A stretch of DNA of 64,000 nt from Paraburkholderia fungorum (lineage in GTDB: Bacteria > Pseudomonadota > Gammaproteobacteria > Burkholderiales > Burkholderiaceae). The translations under genes and the position numbers were made by a program. Below are positions 8,999-17,741 of this stretch, piece after piece. The notes beneath the pieces are model-generated. The model was not told the DNA's origin. It saw only the letters and a list, made by a program, of their open reading frames with translations, and made no database searches. Each line of letters starts with the position of its first letter. The stretch's first letter is position 1. Where the stretch lies: NCBI RefSeq assembly GCF_902833645.1, contig NZ_CADFGE010000017.1, positions 172,804 to 236,803 of the forward strand. The letters run 5' to 3'.

Positions 8999-9036
8999 CC
9001 CCGGAAGGCTGCCACATGGGCCTTCCGGGGTTTTTT
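8999..9036 (+). terminator. Rho-independent terminator after tRNA-Ser
   Basis: CCCCGGAAGG (8999-9008) pairs perfectly with CCTTCCGGGG (9021-9030) and is followed at once by six T. It ends the tRNA transcript and lies between the tRNA and the integrase. Confidence 0.92.
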
Positions 9037-9117
9037 CTTGTGCCGGACCTTCCCGCTCCATACCTCCCGATTGCAACCAGAAGTATGGGTAGTAGTATGG
9101 GTACAGAGGAGGTCGCC

Positions 9118-10323
9118 ATGAGCACAAACCCGCGTTCCATCCACCGTCTTTCGGCGCTCGGCGTCGCGCGCCTGAAGAAGCCAGGCCACTACTGCGACGG
9201 TGGTGGTCTGTACCTTCAGGTATCGGTGGCGCGTACGCGCTCATGGGTCTACCGCTTCCGGCGCGAGGGACGGTTGCGCGAGATGGGCCTGGGCCCACTG
9301 CATGTCATCTCGCTTGCCGACGCACGCGAACTCGCCGCGCGCTGTCGCAGGATGCTGTTTGAGGGCGTCGATCCGATCGAGGCCCGCCGTGCCGAGCGGG
9401 CGCAGCAGCTCGCGACCGCAGCGCGCAGCCGGACATTTGATGAATGCACCAAGGCATTTATCAAGGCAAACCGTGCAGGGTGGAAGAACGAAAAGCATGT
9501 CGCGCAGTGGGAGAACACGCTGGCCACCTATGCGTCACCTATCATTGGATCGCTTCCCGCACGGGACATCGAAACGGCGCTCATCGTGAGCGTGCTCGAG
9601 CCGATCTGGCGGACGAAGCCCGAGACGGCCAGTCGTGTGCGCGGAAGAATTGAGTCGGTGCTCGACTGGGCCACTGTGCACTGCTACCGCGAAGGGGAGA
9701 ACCCCGCACGGTGGAAAGGTCACCTCGACAAGATCCTGCCTGCACGCACAAAAGTACGGAAGGTCCAGCACCATGCCGCTTTGCCGTACAAGGAATCGGC
9801 AGCCTTCATGAAGGCACTGCGGACGCAGGACGGGCTCGCTGCACGGGCGCTCGAACTGCTCATCCTGACCGCAGCCAGGACAAACGAGGTCATTGGTGCG
9901 GTCCGCGATGAATTCGATCTGGATGCGGCTACATGGACGGTGCCGGCAGATCGGATGAAGGCCGAACGGGCACACCGGATTCCGCTGTCTGGTTGCGCGC
10001 TTGCACTGGTGCGCAGGCTGCTTGAAGAGGCGGACGGTGACCTGGTGTTTCCGGGCGCGAAGAAGGGCAGGCCGCTGTCGAACATGGCCATGCTCACGGT
10101 TCTGCGCCGGATGAAACGCACGGGCCTCACCGTGCATGGTTTTCGCTCGACATTCCGTGACTGGGCGGCGGAATGCACGACCTATCCCAACGAGATGGCG
10201 GAGATGGCGTTGGCGCACACCGTGGACGACAAGGTTGAGGCCGCCTATCGCCGCGGCGACATGTTCCAGCGGCGCAGACAGATGATGGACGACTGGGCGG
10301 CTTTCTGTGCGGTGAAGGGGTAG
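9118..10323 (+). CDS. Tyrosine site-specific integrase of the island
   Basis: A 401-residue P4-type integrase. The N-terminal arm-binding domain (DUF4102 type; DGGGLYLQVS) is followed by a SAM-like core-binding domain and the catalytic domain with Arg in LTAARTNEVIGA, the HGFRSTFRDW box, LAH and the Tyr region EAAYRRGDMFQRRR. It should recombine the tRNA-Ser attachment sites for integration and, with an excisionase, for excision. The start at 9118 has a strong GGAGG site 5-6 bases upstream; the longer frame runs into the tRNA terminator and is rejected. Confidence 0.94.
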   Translation: MSTNPRSIHRLSALGVARLKKPGHYCDGGGLYLQVSVARTRSWVYRFRREGRLREMGLGPLHVISLADARELAARCRRMLFEGVDPIEARRAERAQQLATAARSRTFDECTKAFIKANRAGWKNEKHVAQWENTLATYASPIIGSLPARDIETALIVSVLEPIWRTKPETASRVRGRIESVLDWATVHCYREGENPARWKGHLDKILPARTKVRKVQHHAALPYKESAAFMKALRTQDGLAARALELLILTAARTNEVIGAVRDEFDLDAATWTVPADRMKAERAHRIPLSGCALALVRRLLEEADGDLVFPGAKKGRPLSNMAMLTVLRRMKRTGLTVHGFRSTFRDWAAECTTYPNEMAEMALAHTVDDKVEAAYRRGDMFQRRRQMMDDWAAFCAVKG

Positions 10324-10657
10324 CTGAATTGGGACTCCGCTCGAATGCCAGCGCAGGGCTGACTCCACGCCGGATGTGACGGGCGGTGTCGGTGATTCAC
10401 GGTCGCGTGGCTCTGGTCGTGTCGGAGCTGCTCCTCCGAAATAGTGAGGTTTTTTCCGGGAGCCGAATGCTGGGGCAAGAATCGACCGGTGGTTGCTGGC
10501 GGGTGGGAACTGCAGGGTAACCACGGGACGTTCGCGACCGTGGGCCAGCCTGCACCGTAGCAATGTTTCTCCTGACCGTATGTTTGATGTGATTACGGCA
10601 GCACGCTAGTCTGGGGCTGTCCGGCGGCACCTGGACATCGTCAGGAGGACCAGCGTG
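10324..10657. other. Gene-free stretch between integrase and AlpA-type regulator
   Basis: About 330 bases. The minus-strand frames here have no recognisable motifs and look like shadows. It probably holds the promoter of the small regulator gene. Confidence 0.4.
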
Positions 10658-10888
10658 ATGAACGACGAGCATATTGGCGGCCACGAAAGCGCGAAGTCGC
10701 GCCTTATTCGCCTCCCTGAAGTGCGCATGCGAGTGAGCCTGGGGGCGAGCACAGTCTACCGGTATCTGGCAGCAGGCAAGTTTCCAAGGCCAGTCGAGAT
10801 TGGCGGCGGAAGGGTAGCGTGGTATGAAAGCGAGATTGACGCATGGATCGCAAGCCGCAAGGTGGCGGGCACCCGTGTGTCAAGATGA
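10658..10888 (+). CDS. AlpA-family DNA-binding regulator / putative excisionase
   Basis: A 76-residue winged-helix protein of the AlpA type, with RLPEVRMRVSLGASTVYRYL as its helix-turn-helix, then GKFPRPVEIGGGRVAWYESEID, the family's strand-loop and final helix. Such proteins activate the integrase or act as directionality factors in P4-like islands. A perfect AGGAGG lies at 10643-10648. GTG at 10655 and ATG at 10658 are both possible starts; I chose the ATG for its 9-base spacing. It follows the integrase in the same direction. A second AlpA-like gene occurs at 38401. Confidence 0.88.
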   Translation: MNDEHIGGHESAKSRLIRLPEVRMRVSLGASTVYRYLAAGKFPRPVEIGGGRVAWYESEIDAWIASRKVAGTRVSR

Positions 10889-11057
10889 TCCGTCCGACGC
10901 ACGCTCGCTACGTCATGGCAGGCTTCATGCTCTGTCGAGTCGGGCGGTGGGCGTGGGCTGACTCCGGCCCGAACATGCGGTAGGGCACAGCCGTGGATGG
11001 TCCATGCAGCCCCGAGGCCGGGTTGTTACCGCAGGCGCGGCCCGACGGCCTCATGAG

Positions 11058-11954
11058 CTATTCGACGATTATATATTCGTTTGGAATCCGTATTGTCCTG
11101 ACTGCCCCGGCGTCGGGGAATGATATGACTCTGTTCTTGCCGAATCCGTTGAACAGCACGACAGTGCCGTCAAACCTCGTGTAGTCAGCGAGACTCGCGT
11201 GCTCCGCGGGCACCAGGTTTTTCGGCAACATCAGTGCGTACGGCGACTTGACGTAGATCGTGGGGTGCTCGATCCGTATCTTGCCGAAGCGCATGGCTGC
11301 GTCCAGAAGCTGGCCGGATACATGACCCAGAAGAAGCGGCATGACGACAATGGCAGCGAGGCTGAACCACTGGCTGCGCCGCAGATGCTCGGGGTTGCCG
11401 AGCTTCGAGAGCTTGTCCTTCTCTTCTGTATGCAGGATGGCGTTCTGGACGGAGTGGATGGCACGCAGCTTCTTTCCTGAAGAGTGGAAGATGGAATAAA
11501 AAAAATACAGCGCGATCGACAGCAGCGGAAGGTTCCAGTATGCAGTCTGTTCCTGTTTTCCGAAGGCGAGGATCAGGATGACGGCCAAGATCGCGAACAG
11601 AAGGGTGATCCAGTCAAAGGGCGCCAATTCATGCGCGGGAGGCCTTTTTCGTTTGCTGAATCGATTCAGGGTTTTAATGAATGCATTAAACGGTATGCGT
11701 ACTAATGGCGAAAAGAATATACCCAACGAGACGAGGCAGGCTACAAAGAAGGCGTAGACGATGCCAAAGCAACCCGCTGCCATGAGAAATAGCGCACCGT
11801 CTCCAATGGACAGATCCTGCGGAAAGTAGCCGATTTTCAGTGAGTACGCAACGATGCAAATACCACCAGTAAAAATACCAAGCTTGGTGAGGGTAGTTGC
11901 AGTCCTGGCCATACTGTCAAGGCCGGTGGGAAAAGCGAACTCAGGTATTTTCAT
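11058..11954 (-). CDS. Polytopic membrane protein of unknown function
   Basis: I do not recognise this 298-residue protein. It shows about five hydrophobic segments: near residues 25-40, 53-80 (ALFLMAAGCFGIVYAFFVAC), 118-133 (TLLFAILAVILILAFG), 143-154, and 203-222 (WFSLAAIVVMPLLLGHVSGQ). A C-terminal soluble part of about 75 residues follows (TIYVKSPYALMLPKN). The gene is less GC-rich than its neighbours, with A-runs, and stands alone on the minus strand among integrase-side genes, which suggests separate acquisition. Defence or exclusion roles are possible but unsupported. Confidence 0.7.
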   Translation of the reverse strand: MKIPEFAFPTGLDSMARTATTLTKLGIFTGGICIVAYSLKIGYFPQDLSIGDGALFLMAAGCFGIVYAFFVACLVSLGIFFSPLVRIPFNAFIKTLNRFSKRKRPPAHELAPFDWITLLFAILAVILILAFGKQEQTAYWNLPLLSIALYFFYSIFHSSGKKLRAIHSVQNAILHTEEKDKLSKLGNPEHLRRSQWFSLAAIVVMPLLLGHVSGQLLDAAMRFGKIRIEHPTIYVKSPYALMLPKNLVPAEHASLADYTRFDGTVVLFNGFGKNRVISFPDAGAVRTIRIPNEYIIVE

Positions 11955-12554
11955 TTTCTGGTCTGGTCCTTGTCAGGCAGATTTGTAACTGCTTTTTCGG
12001 CAGGCCCATGGAATAGCTTTAGCGAATTCAGCAAGGCGTGTGGGGATTACTCACAATGCATAGTCGGTCGCTGCGCTGGTAGTCACTTGCCCTGATCGAC
12101 CTGTTTACCGGATACGCGCTGGGTGCGGCGTGGATTGTGCTGGGATTCTTATGGATTTCGGGCAGGATCGGTTGGTGCAGGTCTGTCTCGAGCTCGGATT
12201 TGCGAATGGCAGTCGCTGCTGTTTGCGAGTTGTGGTCGCAGGCGTCGCCGTGGGAATTACGAGGCCGGAGAATTATCGGACCCCGGTGTCGGGGTGCGCA
12301 AAGGAGCGACGGGTCGCCGGATCTTGAGAGCATCGGGCAGCCTCAGATAAGGCGGACCCTGCCGTTTTTCGCAGTTGATATTTCGTCTGAGAAAACCGAA
12401 AAAAGATACGTGGGTGGAGCCCGATAACTCCGTCACGGATGTCCATCATGATTGACCCGTGGCCGGAGAAGCCAGGCCTTTTCCCATTCGCACGGGATAG
12501 AGAAAAGGGGTAGCGGCAACCTCATAGGCATGTGCATTTGAGACAAGGAATATC
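11955..12554. other. Gene-poor stretch with a possible membrane-protein remnant
   Basis: About 600 bases without an intact gene. On the plus strand, just after a stop at 12080-12082, a frame reads LIDLFTGYALGAAWIVLGFL, which looks like a transmembrane end (PAP2-phosphatase C-termini have similar text), then loses coherence. No start codon or ribosome site supports it, so I treat it as a possible fragment only. Confidence 0.35.
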
Positions 12555-13121
12555 ATGAAAGAGGTCGATGCATGGACAGTCGCTGCGATGGAGAGCGCCC
12601 CACCGATTTCGTCTGCAAACGCTGCTCCCGATCAGCGTTTGCGGCGGGCCGAAGCAGAGGTCCATCGGCTAACCCGATGCATGGCGATGAAGGACCAGCA
12701 ACTTTGCGAGTTGCGCAGAGCACTTGCGCATTCGGCGACTGTTCATTATTCATTCGAAGATCGCCTGCAGCGTGAACTCGAGTCGCTGCGGATCGCGATG
12801 CTTGTGGACAATCCATTGGACGAACGGGATGAAGCCGGTGGTGGCTCTACGGCGGAGGGCATCGTCGTCAGACTGCCCTACATGACTTCGATACTGTCGG
12901 TCCTGTTCGACGCAATGCATATGTTCTGGGCGGAATGCGATCACGATCATTTCCCGAAGTCTGCGACCGTCGCGCGCGCGATCGACGAGCGCCTGGGCCT
13001 GAGCTCACAGGCGAATGGAGAGGCCTCGCGTAGCGCCCAAGCCTACGCGTCGGCGATCAGACCGGACTGGATCAAGGAGGGCGATAACCGGCACCATTGC
13101 CGCCCTGCAGGGATGCGCTAA
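12555..13121 (+). CDS. Hypothetical protein with central coiled coil
   Basis: A 188-residue protein I do not recognise. Residues about 28-60 (RLRRAEAEVHRLTRCMAMKD and on) look like a coiled coil. The second half (RLPYMTSILSVLFDAMHMFW) is hydrophobic but probably part of a folded domain, followed by a segment with SATVARAIDERLGL. AAGGAA lies a few bases before the ATG. It converges with luxI, whose stop is 3 bases away. No role in quorum sensing can be inferred from this alone. Confidence 0.65.
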   Translation: MKEVDAWTVAAMESAPPISSANAAPDQRLRRAEAEVHRLTRCMAMKDQQLCELRRALAHSATVHYSFEDRLQRELESLRIAMLVDNPLDERDEAGGGSTAEGIVVRLPYMTSILSVLFDAMHMFWAECDHDHFPKSATVARAIDERLGLSSQANGEASRSAQAYASAIRPDWIKEGDNRHHCRPAGMR

Positions 13122-13123
13122 TG

Positions 13124-13888
13124 TTAGACGCCAGTCGTCCGGATTGTCGCCTGCGCGCGCATTGTTTCGCTACCGCTTGCTGTGAGAGGTTCATCGCCAT
13201 TGGTGTACGGAGAATGCGCACCCGCGTCGGTGCGACGCGAATCAAACGACAAACCGGTGTGAGGAGATGAAAGCTGGCCGAAACGGGTGATAGAGTCCAG
13301 GAGCGTGACAGGATCGCACCGGAGTTTGTGGAACGTGGCAGCTTCCACATCGATTGAGCACGCAACGATATCGACGGTGCTCGGGGCCGTGCGAGCGCCG
13401 ATATCCCGCAGATCGAGTCCGAAGCGCCGGTACAGACGTGCAACGGGGCGCGAGACCACGCCAATCAGGCGCTTGGCGTCGAACGAGCGGGCAAGCGCCA
13501 TCGCGTATGGGAGCAACGACATGCCCGAGTTTAAGCCGGTTCGAGGGTCTGCCAGTCCTGACGCAGCAAATCGCGACAGCTCCCAGATCGAAGGTGACGA
13601 AATCAGCGAGCCAGGGCCAGTAAGTTCCGGAAACACGTCGCGGAGCAGATAGCGCCCCGTAGTCGGCATGAGCCGCGCGCAACCGCAAACCTCTTCGTCT
13701 GCGGACAGTGCGACCAGGTGTACGGTACTGCCTCCGTCGAATTCATCCCATTCGCTCGTCGCATCGTGGGACACGCCGGGTATTTCCCAGTGCAGACGCT
13801 GGACAAAGACCTTGTGGCGGAAGGCTCCGAGATGGTGACGGATATCCGATGGCAGGTCATCAAGCCTGCCTGCAAGGATGTGTGACAT
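13124..13888 (-). CDS. luxI: LuxI-family acyl-homoserine lactone synthase
   Basis: This 254-residue enzyme should make an N-acyl-homoserine lactone from S-adenosylmethionine and an acyl-ACP or acyl-CoA. Nearly all family-invariant residues are visible: Arg24, Phe28 and Trp34 (FRHKVFVQRLHWEIP), Asp48 and Asp51 (WDEFDG), Arg72 (CARLMPT), Phe86 (DVFPEL), and Glu103 and Arg106 (WELSRF). It is longer than the usual 200 residues: a polar tail of about 45 residues, rich in Ser, Thr and Arg, follows the fold. It lies downstream of luxR on the same strand, with a candidate lux-type box 59 bases before its start. The acyl chain cannot be predicted. Confidence 0.93.
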   Translation of the reverse strand: MSHILAGRLDDLPSDIRHHLGAFRHKVFVQRLHWEIPGVSHDATSEWDEFDGGSTVHLVALSADEEVCGCARLMPTTGRYLLRDVFPELTGPGSLISSPSIWELSRFAASGLADPRTGLNSGMSLLPYAMALARSFDAKRLIGVVSRPVARLYRRFGLDLRDIGARTAPSTVDIVACSIDVEAATFHKLRCDPVTLLDSITRFGQLSSPHTGLSFDSRRTDAGAHSPYTNGDEPLTASGSETMRAQATIRTTGV

Positions 13889-13946
13889 GGGCTTCTCCTG
13901 ATGTTAGCCGTTGATGCGACGCTATCAGCGTGTATGTGGCCCAGAA

Positions 13947-13964
13947 ACTCGGAGCTTTGGGAGG
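13947..13964 (-). promoter_or_regulatory. Candidate LuxR-binding box upstream of luxI
   Basis: The 18 bases ACTCGGAGCTTTGGGAGG fit the CT-N12-AG pattern of lux-type boxes and match 14 of 18 positions of a similar, more palindromic box at 25377-25394 ahead of the biosynthetic operon. It lies 59 bases upstream of the luxI start. Assignment is by pattern and pairing, not by known binding data. Confidence 0.5.
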
Positions 13965-14054
13965 GTGTCGACAAGTACGTGCGAGCGTGCACGAACGCAC
14001 GCCGGATATACGGCGACGGGCTGAACGTGCGCTGGAATTGCAGGACAGACAGAT

Positions 14055-14843
14055 TCAGGGTTTTATGATGCCCAGTACGGTCGCGTGGACTGCAGCGGCC
14101 GTCCTGCTGCGGATGTTGAGAGCCTCCATCGCCAGGTCGATGTGGTAGTCAACGGTATAGCGCGAGCGCCCGAGGATTTCGCCAATCTCGGCCGAGGTTT
14201 TCCCCCGGGCGACCCAGGTGAGGCATTCGAGCTGACGTGGTGTAAGCAGGTGTGCCGCTCTTCTTGAAGGTATCTGCGCAAGGCGATGCAGTTCGAAGTG
14301 AAACTGCGCGCTGATCAGGTATGCCAGCCGGGAGTTGATTGCGTCGTTGACGGAATGCGGAGGGCCGGACAGGTTGAACAGAAGAATACTGCCATCCGAC
14401 TGGTGGAGCGGGATACTGAGTCCCGCGGGTAGCCCGGCCTCTCTCGCTTCGTCGAGCAGACGAAGCTCGGCCTTGTTCAACCCGGCGATGTCGTGCCACC
14501 GGTAGGGCACCGACTGGAAAAACGCGGCCCGATGAACGGGGTCGGTAGACGCATAGTCCCGACGCTGGTAGTGCCGCACCCACTCCTGCGGATAGTGTGA
14601 GCCGATCATCTCGAGCACCGTTCGCCGGTTGCTTGTCGAACGGCTCCGTGTAACGCGGCTGATCACGTAATTCGGGAAGCCGAGTTTCCCAGCCACATTG
14701 CCGAAAGATTCGACGAGGGAAGGAATGTCGGTGGCACGTGCGAGACGCACGACCGGCGCCGGCGCGCCAGTTTGCAGACGATCGTATCTGGGTGAGGGCC
14801 TGTGCTGTCCCTTTTTTGAACGGCGTCGAGACACATGTTCCAT
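14055..14843 (-). CDS. luxR: LuxR-family quorum-sensing regulator
   Basis: A 262-residue transcription factor with an N-terminal autoinducer-binding domain and a C-terminal GerE-type helix-turn-helix. The ligand domain has YPQEWVRHYQRRDY followed by DPV (Trp88 and Asp101 contact the lactone in known LuxR proteins) and later GLSIPLH. The DNA-binding part, about 195-262, reads LTPRQLECLTWVARGKTSAE and ends HIDLAMEALNIRSR. It should respond to the product of the adjacent luxI. An AAGG site lies 8 bases before the chosen ATG. About 300 bases separate it from the last biosynthetic gene upstream, enough for its own promoter. Confidence 0.93.
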   Translation of the reverse strand: MEHVSRRRSKKGQHRPSPRYDRLQTGAPAPVVRLARATDIPSLVESFGNVAGKLGFPNYVISRVTRSRSTSNRRTVLEMIGSHYPQEWVRHYQRRDYASTDPVHRAAFFQSVPYRWHDIAGLNKAELRLLDEAREAGLPAGLSIPLHQSDGSILLFNLSGPPHSVNDAINSRLAYLISAQFHFELHRLAQIPSRRAAHLLTPRQLECLTWVARGKTSAEIGEILGRSRYTVDYHIDLAMEALNIRSRTAAAVHATVLGIIKP

Positions 14844-15147
14844 GTTCGCTACCTTGGCGCTGTCCCACAGCGTCTGGAACGCCAGGGGTCACATGAGAAC
14901 GCGGCCTGCGCGCAACGACGGTGCGGTTCATGCGACACGCGTTTCCGGCGGTCAGAGGCCAGTCAGAAGCCCGCATACGATTGCCGCAGATTACGGCACC
15001 AACAATGGCCAACTGGACGTGCATTCGTCCGGGCGCATTCAACTTTTATTATAGTCTGCAGATTGCCGCCGGATGGTTCATGCAAGCGATTGCGGCTAAT
15101 TTCCGCGCGACTGGGGCAAGCGGACGAAGTGGGGCTGAGTTGGTCGG
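14844..15147. other. Intergenic region between the biosynthetic operon and luxR
   Basis: About 300 bases with no convincing gene. It should hold the luxR promoter. A local AT-rich patch (TTTTATTATAG, about 15045-15056) stands out, but no full promoter or CT-N12-AG box like those at 13947 and 25377 is obvious here. Confidence 0.4.
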
Positions 15148-16074
15148 CTAATGGACCAGCAGCGCTGCTGCTGAAAACCCTCCGACGCCCCGTGCAAAGA
15201 GCAGGAGCGGCTTATCTGGCACCAGTCCATGACATTGGGCAAGATTGATGAACGCGTCGCTGACGGTGACGTGGCCAATACGGGCAAAATTCTCTGCGAA
15301 AAGCCGGTCCTGTGGGATCCGAAGTGAATCGAGCAGGCCGTGCCACGCAGGCAGATCGAGGTGGTGGGGCAGGATCTTCTGAATGTCGCCCGGTTTGAAA
15401 TGTGTCAGCTGCACTGTGTCAGTGATCAGTCGTCGCGCCGTGAAGAAGTTCTGCGCCGCCAGGCGCGGCTGGTCATTTGCCAGTACCCCACGCCAACCTT
15501 GGCCGCTGGCGTGTGTCGCGATCGCGAGCAGGCGGTTAACGGCGGCGTCGCGCTCCACGAATGCAGCAAACGCACCGTCGCCCAGAATTCCTTCTGCTTT
15601 CATTAACCTCTCAGAGTCGAGCGGCATCACGTCGGCGCCGACAAGCAGGACCCGTTTCATGTGGGGCCGCGCAATGAACATCGCGCGAATCACGCGCAAT
15701 GCGCCAAGTGCGGATGCACAGTGCTGCTGCGCGAACGAGAAAGCTTCCGCGTTCGTGAAGCCGAACCGGTCACAGAGCAGGCCGGGCAGCGACTGCGGTG
15801 GTGGCGCGATGCTGCCTTGGAGCGTGTGCACGTAGACGATGCAGTCGACTTCACGAGGTGAGATACTGGAGGCGAGCAGAAGACGCTGGATAGCGCTGGC
15901 CGCAAGTCCAATTGCGGTCTGTCCGTTCGCATTGCGGTAGTAACGCATCCCGGCCCGCTCCAGGTTCTGCACGGTGGCGGTCTTCTGCCGGGTTCGCTTT
16001 CCCCAGTCCCGGACGTCGTCGACACGCTGGGGAAGATGAAAGGCGACGTGCGGTATCCCGAGATCGGGGATCAT
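15148..16074 (-). CDS. FabH-like ketosynthase III, Cys-bearing (PqsC-like) partner, pair 2
   Basis: A 308-residue thiolase-fold protein of the 3-oxoacyl-ACP synthase III family. The catalytic Cys is Cys119 in FSFAQQHCASALGAL, and a His stands at 237/238 in KILPHHLDLPAW, in the place of the FabH PHQAN motif. The usual Asn motif is replaced by ARIGHVTVSD, so the active site is probably a Cys-His dyad as in PqsC. The start at 16074 overlaps the stop of the Cys-less partner upstream by ATGA, giving coupled translation and suggesting a 1:1 heterodimer. It should condense or transfer an acyl group; substrates are unknown. Confidence 0.82.
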   Translation of the reverse strand: MIPDLGIPHVAFHLPQRVDDVRDWGKRTRQKTATVQNLERAGMRYYRNANGQTAIGLAASAIQRLLLASSISPREVDCIVYVHTLQGSIAPPPQSLPGLLCDRFGFTNAEAFSFAQQHCASALGALRVIRAMFIARPHMKRVLLVGADVMPLDSERLMKAEGILGDGAFAAFVERDAAVNRLLAIATHASGQGWRGVLANDQPRLAAQNFFTARRLITDTVQLTHFKPGDIQKILPHHLDLPAWHGLLDSLRIPQDRLFAENFARIGHVTVSDAFINLAQCHGLVPDKPLLLFARGVGGFSAAALLVH

Positions 16075-17135
16075 GAGACGGACCGGACACCGTCCCGCCA
16101 ATAGAGGGAGGGCGTTCCGCACAATTCCAGCAGAGCCGTGCCGATAAAGCCGCGGGTGCCGTAGCTCCATAGCAGCAGGCGGCGTCGCTGGCGACCGGTG
16201 GCACGGGTGAGCGCCTGCGCAAGTCTTACGATGGATTCGGCCGCGCCGAGATGAACGCAAACCGCATGCTCCACTCGGGCATCGGGTCGGTTGAGAAGCT
16301 CCCCTACTGCACGTGTGAGCGACGGAGTGCCCGGATGCCCAATGACCTCGTGAATATCCTCGTGACGGAGGTCGTGCCGGGCGAGCAGGAATTCGATCAT
16401 CGAAACCAGGGCGAATCTGGGTGCATCGGGGATCCCAGATGCAAGGGTCCCGATGTCAACGGGAACCTGCCGGGTTACAGCATCGAGCAGTTGCAGGTTA
16501 GCTCCTGCCTGGTGGTTCCTTTCGATCAGCAGCGCACCTGCGGCATCACCGTGCACGATGCCGGGTCCGCACATTCTGGAAAACGGTGGACGCCACTTTT
16601 CCGCGGCGACAATGAGTATCGTGTGGATGTCCGGCTCGGCGATGAACAGGTCGGATGCGATCCGCAATGCTGTGAATGGCGATACACCGTGTTGCTGCGA
16701 GATCGAAAAAGGAAAGCATGGTGTACCGACTTCGGCACACAGGCGTCCGGCAATCGTGGTTGAAACGTGTTCATCAAGGCTGCTGTGACAGAACACTATG
16801 ACCTCCACTGGTCGTGAGTGCGGCGGGCGTGCGTGACAGATCGCTTTTGTCACTTTTGCGGCGAGCCCTGACAGATCGGTAACGGTCTCAACCGGCACCT
16901 TGCAGTTCATCTCGGGCGTTACCAGACCCGCTAGGTGCACGGGGGGCGAACCGGCGTTCTCCACACCCGGCCATGCCTCCAGCCAGTGCCCGTAGTCGGG
17001 GTGCCAGGACCGCATCCAGGCGTCCCAGCCGGGATGCCCGGTCGCGCGCAGCGACGACTCTATTGCCGTCCATCGGGACAGGGGGAGGGCGTCTGGCACC
17101 CAGGCCGTCACTGCGGTGATGACGGGCGGCTTCAT
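16071..17135 (-). CDS. FabH-like protein lacking the catalytic Cys (PqsB-like), pair 2
   Basis: A 354-residue ketosynthase-III-like protein. At the nucleophile position it reads ISQQHGVSPFTALRIASD: Gly150 stands where the partner has Cys. Other family features remain, such as the VIVFCHSSLDEHV strand and ILIVAAEKWRPPFSR. A protein like this cannot form an acyl-Cys and more likely serves as the structural or substrate-binding half of a heterodimer, as PqsB does for PqsC. The gene order (Cys-less first, Cys-bearing second) is the same as in pqsBC. It starts 4 bases before the end of the upstream GNAT gene. Confidence 0.78.
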   Translation of the reverse strand: MKPPVITAVTAWVPDALPLSRWTAIESSLRATGHPGWDAWMRSWHPDYGHWLEAWPGVENAGSPPVHLAGLVTPEMNCKVPVETVTDLSGLAAKVTKAICHARPPHSRPVEVIVFCHSSLDEHVSTTIAGRLCAEVGTPCFPFSISQQHGVSPFTALRIASDLFIAEPDIHTILIVAAEKWRPPFSRMCGPGIVHGDAAGALLIERNHQAGANLQLLDAVTRQVPVDIGTLASGIPDAPRFALVSMIEFLLARHDLRHEDIHEVIGHPGTPSLTRAVGELLNRPDARVEHAVCVHLGAAESIVRLAQALTRATGRQRRRLLLWSYGTRGFIGTALLELCGTPSLYWRDGVRSVS

Positions 17136-17740
17136 GCGCCACGCTGGGGTGAGCCGGTGTCGGCGGCGAGATCGGCCGGCAGCAGGTCATAGTGTACGCG
17201 TCCATACCGCGAGCCATGCATGACGTGGCAATCGCGCTGCAGCCCGACGAGGCGAAAGCCGATCCGCTCGAGCAGGTGTCGCGAGCGCACGTTGCACTCT
17301 ACGGCCCACGCGGTGATGCAATGCAGCCGGTCGGCTTCGAACGCCTCGCGCAGCAGCCTGGTGGACGCGGTAAATGTCATGTCCCTGCAGGCTGGTCGGC
17401 GGCTGTCGCGCAGCACCCAAAATGAGCCGGTGCCGAATGCATGCGCCAGGTCGCTGGCGGCCACGAGGCCGCTTGCGGCCTCGTGGCCCGCGGGCCCAAA
17501 CATGCGTATGCGGTGCCGACCGCCTTGGATCATGAACCGCACGGCCGGCACGGAAAGCGTTTGTCGGCCCTGCCCGAAATCGAACCACTGGTTGATGTGC
17601 TGGTCGGCGAGCCAGGCAGCAATGTCATTGACATCGTCCGAGTCGGGCTCCCGAAGCCAGCATGAACCGGATTCTCCGCCCGTCTGGTGGGATCCGTCAG
17701 TGCGATGTGCGGGTTCGGCAGCCGGGTCCTGGCTGCTCAC
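17132..17740 (-). CDS. GNAT-family N-acyltransferase
   Basis: A 202-residue protein with a GNAT fold: a first part with WFDFGQGRQTL, a central strand with GTGSFWVLRDSRRPACRDMTF, and the acyl-CoA-binding end ITAWAVECNVRSRHLLERIG followed by FRLVGLQRD. It should move an acyl group from acyl-CoA to an amine. In this operon the likely target is an amine made or bound by the pathway (inference). The start is GTG at 17740, one base after the dehydrogenase stop; the first 25 residues are low complexity, so an internal start is possible. It overlaps the next gene by 4 bases. Confidence 0.8.
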   Translation of the reverse strand: MSSQDPAAEPAHRTDGSHQTGGESGSCWLREPDSDDVNDIAAWLADQHINQWFDFGQGRQTLSVPAVRFMIQGGRHRIRMFGPAGHEAASGLVAASDLAHAFGTGSFWVLRDSRRPACRDMTFTASTRLLREAFEADRLHCITAWAVECNVRSRHLLERIGFRLVGLQRDCHVMHGSRYGRVHYDLLPADLAADTGSPQRGA

Positions 17741-17741
17741 G

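Noticed and set aside
8661..9298. Minus-strand frames across the tRNA and terminator
   Set aside because: They read through the tRNA-Ser gene and its terminator, so they are not genes.
12028..12350. Short frames on both strands between the membrane protein and the coiled-coil gene
   Set aside because: None has a ribosome site or conserved text; only a short transmembrane-like stretch is noted as a possible remnant.
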